Assembly: GCA_004293675.1 (NCBI GenBank)
Contig: READ01000016.1
Coordinates: 1 to 64,000 of the forward strand
DNA length: 64,000 nt
Reading direction: 5' to 3'
Source of the DNA: Betaproteobacteria bacterium
GTDB lineage: Bacteria > Pseudomonadota > Gammaproteobacteria > Burkholderiales > Casimicrobiaceae
Part shown: in pieces, positions 35,376 through 47,347 of the stretch
How the letters are laid out: the number at the start of each line of letters is the position of its first letter
Numbering within the stretch: the first letter of the stretch is position 1
Notes under the pieces: model-generated
The model's database searches: none
Seen by the model: the letters and a program-made list of their open reading frames with translations, nothing else
What the model was told of the DNA's origin: nothing
Program-made: the position numbers and the translations under genes

Positions 35376-36389
35376 CTAAAAAATCTGCCAGCTAATCCAC
35401 CACGCGATAGCTGCCATAAATGCCGACGCGGGAATCGTGAAAACCCACGCCCATACGATTGTTCCGGCGAGTCCCCAGCGCACCGCCGAGAGCTTTCGGG
35501 CCGCGCCCACGCCGACGATTGCGCCGGTGATGGTGTGCGTTGTTGACACCGGAATGCCAGCGCTCGAGGCGATAAAGAGCGTCATTGCGCCGCCCGTCTC
35601 AGCGCAAAAACCGCCAACGGGTTTGAGCTTAGTGATCTTTTGACCCATGGTTTTGACGATACGCCAGCCGCCAAACAACGTTCCTAGGGAAATGGCCGCG
35701 TAACAGGCCACAATCGCCCAGTACGGCAAGGTGGAGCGCTCGGTGGTGGCGTAGCCCGCGATGATTAAGAGTAACCACACGATGCCAAGCGTCTTCTGGG
35801 CGTCGTTGCTGCCGTGACCCAAGCTGTAAAGCGCGCATGAAATCAGCTGGCCGCCGCGAAACCATTTGTCCACTTTGCTTGGCGTCATTCTCCGACACAT
35901 CCATGACACCAAAAGCAATAGCAGCGCGCCAAAGATGAAGCCCAGCGTGGGCGAGAGCAAAATGAAAACAATCGGCAACAGAATGGCTTTGCCGACCAGC
36001 GCGCCTAAGCCCGCCTTGGCCACGCCCGCACCGATCATCCCGCCCAGCAGCGCATGCGACGACGAGGAAGGAATGCCGAAGTACCAAGTCACGAAATTCC
36101 ACGCAATCGCGCCCACCAACGCGCCAAATATCACGTGGTAATCAACAACCTTCGGATCGATAACTTTGCCCATCGTAGCTGCCACACTGAGCCCAAAAAC
36201 AAAGAGTGCGAGGAAGTTAAACGCCGCCGCCCAAACAACGGCCTGACCGGGGCGTAAAACGCCCGTTGAAACGATGGTTGCGATGGCGTTGGCGGCATCA
36301 TGAAAGCCGTTCATGAAGTCAAACGCAAGGGCGAGGGCGATGAGCATGATTAGCACCCATAGCAGCACGACGGTAGGCTGAGCTGACAT
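35376..36389 (-). CDS. pit: Low-affinity inorganic phosphate transporter (Pit family)
   Basis: A 337-residue polytopic inner-membrane protein. The duplicated PiT signatures are present: FDFMNGFHDAANAIATIVSTGVL near the N-terminus and SLGHGSNDAQKTLGI near residue 190, plus VSTTHTITGAIVGVG. It carries phosphate with a cation. The DUF47 gene lies 9 bases upstream, the usual partner arrangement. Confidence 0.95.
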   Translation of the reverse strand: MSAQPTVVLLWVLIMLIALALAFDFMNGFHDAANAIATIVSTGVLRPGQAVVWAAAFNFLALFVFGLSVAATMGKVIDPKVVDYHVIFGALVGAIAWNFVTWYFGIPSSSSHALLGGMIGAGVAKAGLGALVGKAILLPIVFILLSPTLGFIFGALLLLLVSWMCRRMTPSKVDKWFRGGQLISCALYSLGHGSNDAQKTLGIVWLLLIIAGYATTERSTLPYWAIVACYAAISLGTLFGGWRIVKTMGQKITKLKPVGGFCAETGGAMTLFIASSAGIPVSTTHTITGAIVGVGAARKLSAVRWGLAGTIVWAWVFTIPASAFMAAIAWWISWQIF

Positions 36390-36398
36390 GGCGACCGC

Positions 36399-37037
36399 CT
36401 ATGCGTTTTCGATGACGATGCCCTGGATCACGTTGGCTACGTCTTCGCAGCGATCTGTGATGGTTTCCAGTAACTCGAAAATAGCTTTCATCTTGATGAG
36501 TGTGACGGCGTCGCGCTCGGTGCGGAAAAGCTTCGAAATGGCGCTGCGCATGACACGATCCGCATCAGATTCCAGGCGATCAATTTCTTCGCAAATCTTT
36601 AACAGTGTTGCAGCGTTTTCCATTTTCGGTAACAGCGCTACAGCCGATTTCACGCGTTCGGCGCACGCTAAACAAATCTCAGCAAGTTGCTTGGCTTCAA
36701 CGGGCACCGATTTCACGTCGTACAGCGATACCGATTCAGCGGTGTCCTGCATCAAATCCAAAATGTCATCCATGTTGGAGATGAGTTCGTGGATTTCTTC
36801 GCGATCGAGCGGCGTGATGAACGTTTTGTGCAGCAGCTGAATGGTGTCTCGGGTGTAGCCGTCGGCTTTCTTCTCGATGGCGTCAATGGCGGCGGCGTGA
36901 TTGCGCAGATCGGTCGCGCCTTCGCCCAAAGAATTCATGAGCGCCACTAATTCTTTGCCACCCTCGACAATTTCGTGTGCATGCAGGTTGAAGAGTTCAA
37001 AGAAGTTGCCTTCTTTCGGCATGAAGCGACCGAACAT
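36399..37037 (-). CDS. DUF47 PhoU-like Pit accessory protein
   Basis: A 212-residue all-helical protein of the DUF47/YkaA family, related in fold to PhoU and commonly placed directly before a pit gene, as here (9 bases). Metal-coordinating family blocks are seen in FELFNLHAHEI and in DREEIHELISNMDDILDLMQDTAE. It probably controls Pit activity. Start ATG at 37037 gives MFGRFMPKEGNFF, the usual N-terminus. Confidence 0.93.
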   Translation of the reverse strand: MFGRFMPKEGNFFELFNLHAHEIVEGGKELVALMNSLGEGATDLRNHAAAIDAIEKKADGYTRDTIQLLHKTFITPLDREEIHELISNMDDILDLMQDTAESVSLYDVKSVPVEAKQLAEICLACAERVKSAVALLPKMENAATLLKICEEIDRLESDADRVMRSAISKLFRTERDAVTLIKMKAIFELLETITDRCEDVANVIQGIVIENA

Positions 37038-37071
37038 ATCGAATATCCCCGTTTTGATTGTTGACGCGATT

Positions 37072-38157
37072 CTAGCTTTGCACCTGATGGCGCTTGATCA
37101 CCGTCTCGCCGTGCTCTGCGATCAGCTCCGAGAGCTTCCGAATGGTCAGCGGCGCGGAGCCTTCGGCCTTGTTGTTGACGATGACCATCGAGGGCAGCCC
37201 GAGCGCCTCGGCTTCGCGAACCAGCGCCGCGATTTGTGATCGGCCTTCTGGGTCCTCGTCAACCAATGCATTAAACGGGGCGTAACGCTCTTTGGCCTCC
37301 TCATACTTGAATCCGGAATGTAGGCTCCAGCGAACAGTCAGCGGCAGTCGACCCGATTCGCGCCAAAACCTTGCCTGATCGCGCGCCTGCGGCATTCTCG
37401 AATGAATCGCCAAGCAGTGTGTCGCGCCCCCGGCGCACAGCGCCGCCAAGTAATCATCGGTCAAAACCTCTGGGTCACGCATTTCAACGGCGTAGTAAGC
37501 GTCACCGCTGAGTTTTGGCAACGCCAGCAGAAACTCCGCCAAAGCGTTCGCAAATTGCTCGGGCGAACGGGTCAATCGCGGACCGAGTGGCGGAAATTGA
37601 AACACCAACGCGCCGCAGTGAATGCCAAGCCCTGCCGTGGCGGGCAACACGAATTGCGCCGCCGCCAACCCGGCGTCCAAAAACGCCGGATTGTCCGACC
37701 AGCGTCCATCATCACTGCGAAGCCGCGGACCCGTGATTATCATGGGTGCTTTGACTAGAAATCGAAAGCGCGGATTGATGGCTTCCACCTGCTTTGCGTA
37801 GCCGCGAAAATCGGCTTCGGAAATAGGGGAATAAAAGGTTCGATCGATGCCCACCGCGCGCAACAGTGGATGTGCGGCGTACGCCGGTAAGCCGTGACGT
37901 GCAAGCTGTGAATCGCTATGCGGCGCGTCGTAGACGATCCCCGACCAACCCGGAAAGCTCCACGATGAGCTACCAAAAAAAGCGTCACAGGGCAGTGATT
38001 GCGCGGTCCGTCGAAGTTCATCGTCGGCTTCCGCGGCCGCGACTTTTGCACTACCCGATGCATTACTTTTAAGGCGTGAACTTGGTTCGCGCTTTGACGC
38101 AACATGGGTGATCTCGATCGGATTGCCAAACAGATCAAATTGCTCGATCGACGCCAT
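37072..38157 (-). CDS. DUF72 family protein
   Basis: A 361-residue TIM-barrel-like protein of the DUF72/YecE family. The opening FFGSSSWSFPGWSGIVYD, the FRFLVKAP strand and YAVEMRDPEVL are family-typical. There is an N-terminal extension of about 55 residues before the domain. Function of the family is not established. It lies between the phosphate genes and queG, 6 bases after the queG stop, so it may be co-transcribed with queG. Confidence 0.88.
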   Translation of the reverse strand: MASIEQFDLFGNPIEITHVASKREPSSRLKSNASGSAKVAAAEADDELRRTAQSLPCDAFFGSSSWSFPGWSGIVYDAPHSDSQLARHGLPAYAAHPLLRAVGIDRTFYSPISEADFRGYAKQVEAINPRFRFLVKAPMIITGPRLRSDDGRWSDNPAFLDAGLAAAQFVLPATAGLGIHCGALVFQFPPLGPRLTRSPEQFANALAEFLLALPKLSGDAYYAVEMRDPEVLTDDYLAALCAGGATHCLAIHSRMPQARDQARFWRESGRLPLTVRWSLHSGFKYEEAKERYAPFNALVDEDPEGRSQIAALVREAEALGLPSMVIVNNKAEGSAPLTIRKLSELIAEHGETVIKRHQVQS

Positions 38158-38163
38158 CGCTTG

Positions 38164-39252
38164 TTAGGCTTCGTGCATTGCCAGCGCCCAAGCCACGTGC
38201 TCGCGTACCAGTGCGCTGGGATGATCGGCTCGGCTTTGCAACGCGCTGATGGTGTCGGCTGAGGGGGTTGCGTTGCCCAACGCGGTGGCGATGTTTCTCA
38301 ACCAGCGCTCATGACCGATACGACGGATTGGGCTGCCCCGCATCCGTTGATCAAACTCTGCTTCGGTCCAAGCAAACAGTTTCGTTAGCGCTGCTGCGTC
38401 AAGTCCGTTTCGCACCTCAAAATCGGGAACCGAGGCAGTTTGCGCGAACTTGTTCCACGGGCAGACCAATTGACAATCGTCGCAGCCGTAAATTCGGTTT
38501 CCCATCGCGCTTCGAAACTCGATGGGAATAGCGCCGTGGTGCTCAATCGTTAGGTAGCTGATGCAGCGGCGCGCGTCTAATCGGTGCGGCGCGGTGATGG
38601 CTTTAGTGGGGCAAATTTCGATGCAGGCGCTGCAACTACCGCAATGGTCCGTTGCGGATTCGGCACTTTGCGCCAAGTTGAGCGATGTGTAGATTTCGCC
38701 CAAGAAAAAGTACGAACCCCGTTCACGGTTCAGGAGCAGCGTGTGCTTTCCACGCCAACCGAGCCCGGCTTTAACCGCCAGTGGAATTTCCATCACCGGC
38801 GCGGAATCGGTGAACACGCGAAATTCGTGCGCCGCGATTTGCTCGGAAATCGCCTCGGCAAAGCTTTGCAACGCGTTTCGAATGACCTTGTGATAATCGC
38901 GTCCGATCGCGTAGCGAGAGACGTAGGCCGTATCGCGCTGGGCCAACACTTCGTCCGCATCGAGCGCTTTTTCCGGCCAGTAATTCATCGCCACGCAAAT
39001 CACGCTCTGCGTGCCGGGCTGTAATTCATCGGGCTGCCATCGTTTCGAACCGTGACGCGCCATATACTCCATATCGCCATGATGACCGGCCGCCACCCAC
39101 GCTTGAAAACCTTCTGCCTCGTGCGTGAGCACGGTGTCGGCGATGCCGACGGCGGCAAATCCCATGTCTCGACCCAGTTGCACGATACGCGTTGCGACAT
39201 CGAGATTCGATGGCGTGTTTGGAGTTGAGGGCGCAGCGGTCATGAGCAGCAT
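38164..39252 (-). CDS. queG: Epoxyqueuosine reductase
   Basis: A 362-residue cobalamin-dependent iron-sulfur enzyme performing the last step of queuosine synthesis on tRNA. Two 4Fe-4S sites are visible (CGSCSACIEICPTKAI and CDDCQLVCPWNKFA), with the upstream YAIGRDYHKVIRNAL and GLGWRGKHTLLLN blocks. The ATG at 39252 has GGAG nine bases before it; a second ATG at 39243 also fits. Either way the coding sequence overlaps or abuts the divergent tsaE start at 39242, a head-to-head overlap. Confidence 0.95.
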   Translation of the reverse strand: MLLMTAAPSTPNTPSNLDVATRIVQLGRDMGFAAVGIADTVLTHEAEGFQAWVAAGHHGDMEYMARHGSKRWQPDELQPGTQSVICVAMNYWPEKALDADEVLAQRDTAYVSRYAIGRDYHKVIRNALQSFAEAISEQIAAHEFRVFTDSAPVMEIPLAVKAGLGWRGKHTLLLNRERGSYFFLGEIYTSLNLAQSAESATDHCGSCSACIEICPTKAITAPHRLDARRCISYLTIEHHGAIPIEFRSAMGNRIYGCDDCQLVCPWNKFAQTASVPDFEVRNGLDAAALTKLFAWTEAEFDQRMRGSPIRRIGHERWLRNIATALGNATPSADTISALQSRADHPSALVREHVAWALAMHEA

Positions 39253-39676
39253 TCTAGAAAGCTCCGTGTTTTTGCCAGACGAGGCCGCAACCCTGAGCGC
39301 CGCCGCTGATTGGGCGAAGCGAGTTCGCGCACCGCTAAGCGTTGCCTTGCACGGCGATTTGGGCGCGGGAAAAACGACCTTTGTGCGCGGCGTGTTGCGT
39401 TCACTCGGCGTGCAGGGCGCGATCAAAAGCCCGACCTACGCCCTGGTTGAAAGCTACGATACCGCCATCGGCGAAGTTCATCATATGGACGCTTACCGGA
39501 TTGAGGGTCGGGCCGACTTTGAATCGCGCGGTGGGCTTGAATACTTCGGTGGTCCCAGCGTTCGACTGGTGGAATGGCCCGAAAAACTCGATGGGATCGT
39601 GCGCTTCGATATCCATATTTTTTTGAGCTACGACGGAGAGGGACGCCGTATGCGAATCGTTGAGGGCTCGGTTTGA
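39242..39676 (+). CDS. tsaE: tRNA threonylcarbamoyladenosine synthesis ATPase
   Basis: A 144-residue P-loop protein needed for t6A modification of tRNA. Walker A GDLGAGKTT lies at residues 38-46, followed by the family SPTYALVESYD and HMDAYRIEG. The ATG at 39242 gives the normal N-terminus and has GAGGG about ten bases upstream. Its start codon overlaps the queG start on the other strand (shared CATG at 39241-39244). It is coupled to amiC by a TTGA overlap. Confidence 0.94.
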   Translation: MSSILESSVFLPDEAATLSAAADWAKRVRAPLSVALHGDLGAGKTTFVRGVLRSLGVQGAIKSPTYALVESYDTAIGEVHHMDAYRIEGRADFESRGGLEYFGGPSVRLVEWPEKLDGIVRFDIHIFLSYDGEGRRMRIVEGSV

Positions 39677-41028
39677 ATCGCCGTGACGCGCTTGCCTTGT
39701 TCGCGCGACTGTTGGCGAGCGGCGCGATGCTTGCGAGCGGCGTCGCGTTTGCAGGTCCGAAGGTGCTCGCGGTGCGAGCTTGGCCGGGCAAGGCGTACAC
39801 CCGAATCACCATCGAATCGGATGCGGAGCTGAAGTTCTTTGTCACCACGCTCGCCAATCCGGATCGTGCGGTCATCGATCTGTCGGACGTGGCTGCTGAT
39901 GCGGCGTTTCAACAAGCGCTCAGCACGCTACGAAACGACACGGGCGTGTTGACCCGCGCTCGAATTGGTCAGTTTCGCCCTGATTTGGCGCGATTGGTGC
40001 TGGAACTGAATGCTCGTGCAGAAACGGCCGCGTTTGTGTTGCCCCCGGTCGGGCAATACAAGCATCGGCTGGTGATCGATCTGACGCCGCGCGATGCCGA
40101 CGATCCGATTGCAGCGTTTCTCGCCAAAATTATTGAGCGTGAGGCGCAACTTGAACGTGCGGAAGAGGAGGCGCGCGGAAAGACTCCGATTGCGCCGCCC
40201 GCGCTCGCCACCCCTAGCGCTGCCAATGCTCCGATCGCAGCCGGCAAGACCGCACCGACGCCCGAAGCCGCAAAGCCGCCCGTTGCAGCGCCGCCCAGCC
40301 GTGTTACGAGCGGCAAAAAACCAGTCCCGGCCGTAAAGCCCTTTGTGGTTGTCCTCGATCCCGGCCACGGTGGCGAAGACCCCGGTGCGATTGGGCCTGC
40401 TGGAACCTATGAAAAGGATGTGGTGCTCGCCATCGCCCACAAGACGCGTTTACTGCTCGAGCAAGACAAGCGAATCGTCGTCTTTATGACTCGCGAAGAA
40501 GATGTGTTTATTCCGCTCGCGGATCGCGTAAAAAAGGCGCGCGGCGTGAACGCCGATGTGTTCGTGTCGATTCACGCCGATGCCTTTACACGGCCCGACG
40601 CGGCGGGCTCATCGGTGTATGCATTGTCGGAACGCGGTGCAACCAGCGCTGCAGCGCGTTGGATTGCTGACAAGGAAAATCAATCCGATTTAATCGGCGG
40701 CGTGCGCTTAGCGGGCCGCGATCCAGCGCTCGCCAAAATGATTTTGGAGATGAGCCAATCGATTACCAACGCTGATTCGCTAAAGCTAGCGCGCGGCATG
40801 ATCGCAGAGATTCAGCCGGTCAATCAGCTGCATAAGAAGAACGTTGAACAGGCGGGTTTCGCAGTGCTTCGATCACCCGATGTACCGTCGATTCTGATCG
40901 AGACGGCATTTATCTCCAATCCGGTCGAAGAGAAGCGGCTCGCCAGTGCGTCGCACCAATTGAAGCTCGCTCGCGCGATTCGTGGTGGGATTCGACGCTT
41001 CTTGTTGGCACAACCTGTGCGAAGCTAA
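39673..41028 (+). CDS. amiC: N-acetylmuramoyl-L-alanine amidase (AmiC type)
   Basis: A 451-residue periplasmic zinc amidase that splits septal peptidoglycan. It begins with TTG, overlapping the tsaE stop (TTGA). The N-terminus MNRRDALALFARLL is a twin-arginine signal, as in E. coli AmiC. An AMIN domain (about 35-140) is followed by an Ala/Pro-rich linker (about 165-220) and an Amidase_3 domain (about 225-445) with VVLDPGHGGEDPGAIG, FVSIHADAF and ILIETAFISNP. It is followed by a bidirectional terminator rather than mutL. Confidence 0.95.
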   Translation: MNRRDALALFARLLASGAMLASGVAFAGPKVLAVRAWPGKAYTRITIESDAELKFFVTTLANPDRAVIDLSDVAADAAFQQALSTLRNDTGVLTRARIGQFRPDLARLVLELNARAETAAFVLPPVGQYKHRLVIDLTPRDADDPIAAFLAKIIEREAQLERAEEEARGKTPIAPPALATPSAANAPIAAGKTAPTPEAAKPPVAAPPSRVTSGKKPVPAVKPFVVVLDPGHGGEDPGAIGPAGTYEKDVVLAIAHKTRLLLEQDKRIVVFMTREEDVFIPLADRVKKARGVNADVFVSIHADAFTRPDAAGSSVYALSERGATSAAARWIADKENQSDLIGGVRLAGRDPALAKMILEMSQSITNADSLKLARGMIAEIQPVNQLHKKNVEQAGFAVLRSPDVPSILIETAFISNPVEEKRLASASHQLKLARAIRGGIRRFLLAQPVRS

Positions 41029-41052
41029 ACTGTTGTTCGGTGTGCGGTCAAC

Positions 41053-41083
41053 AAAAAAGGGCATCCGAAGATGCCCTTTTTTT
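41053..41083. terminator. Bidirectional intrinsic terminator between amiC and the MBL-fold gene
   Basis: GGGCATC/GATGCCC stem flanked by six A on one side and seven T on the other, so it works for both converging genes. Confidence 0.88.
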
Positions 41084-41100
41084 CGAGTTCCGCCGCGCGA

Positions 41101-42072
41101 TCAAGCTACCGGCTTGAAGTCGTATCCGCCGCCAAGTTTCTCGATGCGTCCGAACGCCGGGAACGGAAAGTGGTAGCCACCGGCCATCATTTTTTCGTCA
41201 ACGATCATTTCAAACAATTTGCGGCGCGTCGTGCGAGCGGCATCGGCATCCATGTCGAACTGCACGGCCCAATCCGGGTTACGAGCGAACAGCTGCGGCA
41301 CGTTGGTCAAGTCGGCAACGAACGCAAATTTCTCGCCCTTGCTTGCGACCGTGAACAGCGTGTGACCAGGTGTGTGACCGAACGCCGCTACGCTGGTGAT
41401 GCCGGGTGCGATTTCGCTGCCGGGTTGGAATTGTGTGAGTTGCTCGGCAGAGAGGCCATTGAACACGCGGCGAACCGCGTTAAACGCGCCCTTCATCGCC
41501 TCCGGGGCGGCGTTCATCCGAGCATCATCCATCCAGAATGCATGCTCGGGTGCGGGCACCATGATTTTGGCCTTCGGGAAGATAAGCTGGCCGGCTTTGT
41601 TTCTGACGCCGTTGATGTGATCGCCGTGATAGTGGCTGATGACGACCGTGTCAATGTCTTCGGCTTTGAAGCCCGCGGCATTCAAGTTAGCCATCAAGCG
41701 ACCGGTTGTGGCGGGGCCGTTGTCGCCGAAGCCGGTGTCCATCAAAATGCGACGATTTCCGGCAACAACCAAAAATGCGGTGAACGGAATATCGATGTAG
41801 TCCGTCGGCAAGTTTTGCGATTTGAGCAAGGCCTGAACTTGATCCAGTGGGGCGTTTTTCACGAACTCGGCAGCTAAGGGGCGACGCAGCACGCCGTCGT
41901 TTAAGGCGATGATTTCCATATCACCCAGTTTTTGCTTGCGAAAACCGACTTGCACAACGCTCGGAGCGCCAAAGCTGGGGGCGTTTTGCGCGACGAGTGG
42001 GAAAAATGAAGTGGCTGCGAAGGTTGCCGCTGCGGCACCTCCGCCGATGAGTACGTCACGACGAGAGACCAT
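41101..42072 (-). CDS. Tat-exported MBL-fold metallo-hydrolase
   Basis: A 323-residue protein. The start is the ATG at 42072, preceded by AAGGAG; the longer frame upstream is not supported. MVSRRDVLIGGGAAAATFAA is a twin-arginine signal, so the protein is exported folded. The metallo-beta-lactamase core has HYHGDHINGV (metal ligands), DTGFGDNGP, a FGHTPGHTLF His and FVADL. It resembles quorum-quenching lactonases and related hydrolases in general fold only. Substrate unknown. Confidence 0.9.
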   Translation of the reverse strand: MVSRRDVLIGGGAAAATFAATSFFPLVAQNAPSFGAPSVVQVGFRKQKLGDMEIIALNDGVLRRPLAAEFVKNAPLDQVQALLKSQNLPTDYIDIPFTAFLVVAGNRRILMDTGFGDNGPATTGRLMANLNAAGFKAEDIDTVVISHYHGDHINGVRNKAGQLIFPKAKIMVPAPEHAFWMDDARMNAAPEAMKGAFNAVRRVFNGLSAEQLTQFQPGSEIAPGITSVAAFGHTPGHTLFTVASKGEKFAFVADLTNVPQLFARNPDWAVQFDMDADAARTTRRKLFEMIVDEKMMAGGYHFPFPAFGRIEKLGGGYDFKPVA

Positions 42073-45114
<3,042 letters not shown>

Positions 45115-45134
45115 CTTTTAAGGAAAGTTTCGCA

Positions 45135-45428
45135 ATGACCGCTTATGTGATCGCTTCGGTGACTGTCACCAATCCCGAGCAATACAAGGGATACCAAGCC
45201 CTGACTCCAGCAGCCATAGCCGCTCACGGAGGAAAATTTGTGGTGCGTGGTGGTGCGATGGAAGTGCTCGAAGGTCAGTGGCCGCATTCACGGGTTGTAG
45301 TGCTGGAATTTCCGACGGTTGAAGCGGCCAAAACCTTTTACAACTCGGTGCAATACGGCGAGGCGCGCCAAGCCCGAGCCGGTGCGGCGGACTTCAACAT
45401 GATTGTCATCGAAGGCGTTGCGCCTTAA
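45135..45428 (+). CDS. DUF1330 family protein
   Basis: A 97-residue ferredoxin-like dimeric alpha/beta-barrel protein of DUF1330. The pattern YVIASVTVTNPEQYKGY, HGGKFVVRGG and VVLEFPTVEAAKTFYNS is diagnostic. Function of the family is unknown. It sits between kdsA (20 bases) and eno (47 bases), co-directional, with an AAGGA ribosome site. Confidence 0.93.
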   Translation: MTAYVIASVTVTNPEQYKGYQALTPAAIAAHGGKFVVRGGAMEVLEGQWPHSRVVVLEFPTVEAAKTFYNSVQYGEARQARAGAADFNMIVIEGVAP

Positions 45429-45457
45429 ATACGGCACCGCAACGAACAGAAAACTGA

Positions 45458-46762
<1,305 letters not shown>

Positions 46763-46824
46763 TTTGCCACTTCGATCTCTCGACATTGACCTCGATTCAC
46801 GCCAACGCTGAAAACAACACATCC

Positions 46825-47142
46825 ATGCTCGGACGCATCATTTTTGCCGTGCTCGTTGTGTTGTTTTTGATCATGCAATACAAGCTCTGGTTTGATAAAG
46901 GCTCGGTGCCTCGCGCCCATGCCTTGGAGCAAGAGCTTCAAGAATTGAAGGCGAAAAACGACGACGCTAAACGCAAAAATGCGGTTCTTGACGCCGACGT
47001 TAAAGACTTAGAAAAGGCGGGAGAGGCCATCGAAGAGCGCGCTCGAAGCGAACTCGGAATGGTGAAAAAAGGCGAAGCTTTGATTCAGGTAAAAGAGCAG
47101 CCCGCACCTGCTCCCACCGCCTTTGACGGTGCGAAAAAGTAG
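46825..47142 (+). CDS. ftsB: Cell-division protein FtsB
   Basis: A 105-residue bitopic membrane protein: a transmembrane segment (about 3-20; IIFAVLVVLFLIMQYKLWF) followed by a coiled coil (about 31-75) and the conserved ERARSELGMVKKGE segment. It joins FtsL and FtsQ at the septum. The ATG at 46825 is preferred to the upstream TTG. Its place after eno is conserved widely. Confidence 0.94.
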   Translation: MLGRIIFAVLVVLFLIMQYKLWFDKGSVPRAHALEQELQELKAKNDDAKRKNAVLDADVKDLEKAGEAIEERARSELGMVKKGEALIQVKEQPAPAPTAFDGAKK

Positions 47143-47216
47143 CTTCCTGCCAGCGGCAATGAAGCAGCCCGTCGTTGCCCCAACGCTGACTTAGGGGCGC
47201 AACTATTTCGCTCAAT

Positions 47217-47321
47217 GCCTCGTAAAATGAGGCTTCAAGGCGTTTTTATACGCCTTTCGATGTGACGATTTCAGGCATAAAAAAACTGCTGAACACCATA
47301 TTTCATAGGGCATTCAGCAGT
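47217..47321. repeat. AT-rich paired-hairpin element, copy D, with terminator-like hairpins
   Basis: Left end GCCTCGTAAAATGAGGC is a hairpin with GCCTC/GAGGC, a paired change from the GCCTTA/TAAGGC of copy A. The right end CATATTTCATAGGGC closes at 47311. Inside are AAGGCG/CGCCTT (47237-47256), and AACTGCTGAA pairs with TTCAGCAGTT across the right end (47284-47321). It lies between the convergent ftsB and dctM genes and may act as a terminator. Confidence 0.65.
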
Positions 47322-47347
47322 TCGTATTGTCAAAAGCTGTTTCTGAA

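Noticed and set aside
41071-41877. Plus-strand 268-codon frame opposite the MBL-fold gene
   Set aside because: Opposite strand of conserved metal-binding sequence, starting in the terminator; not a gene.
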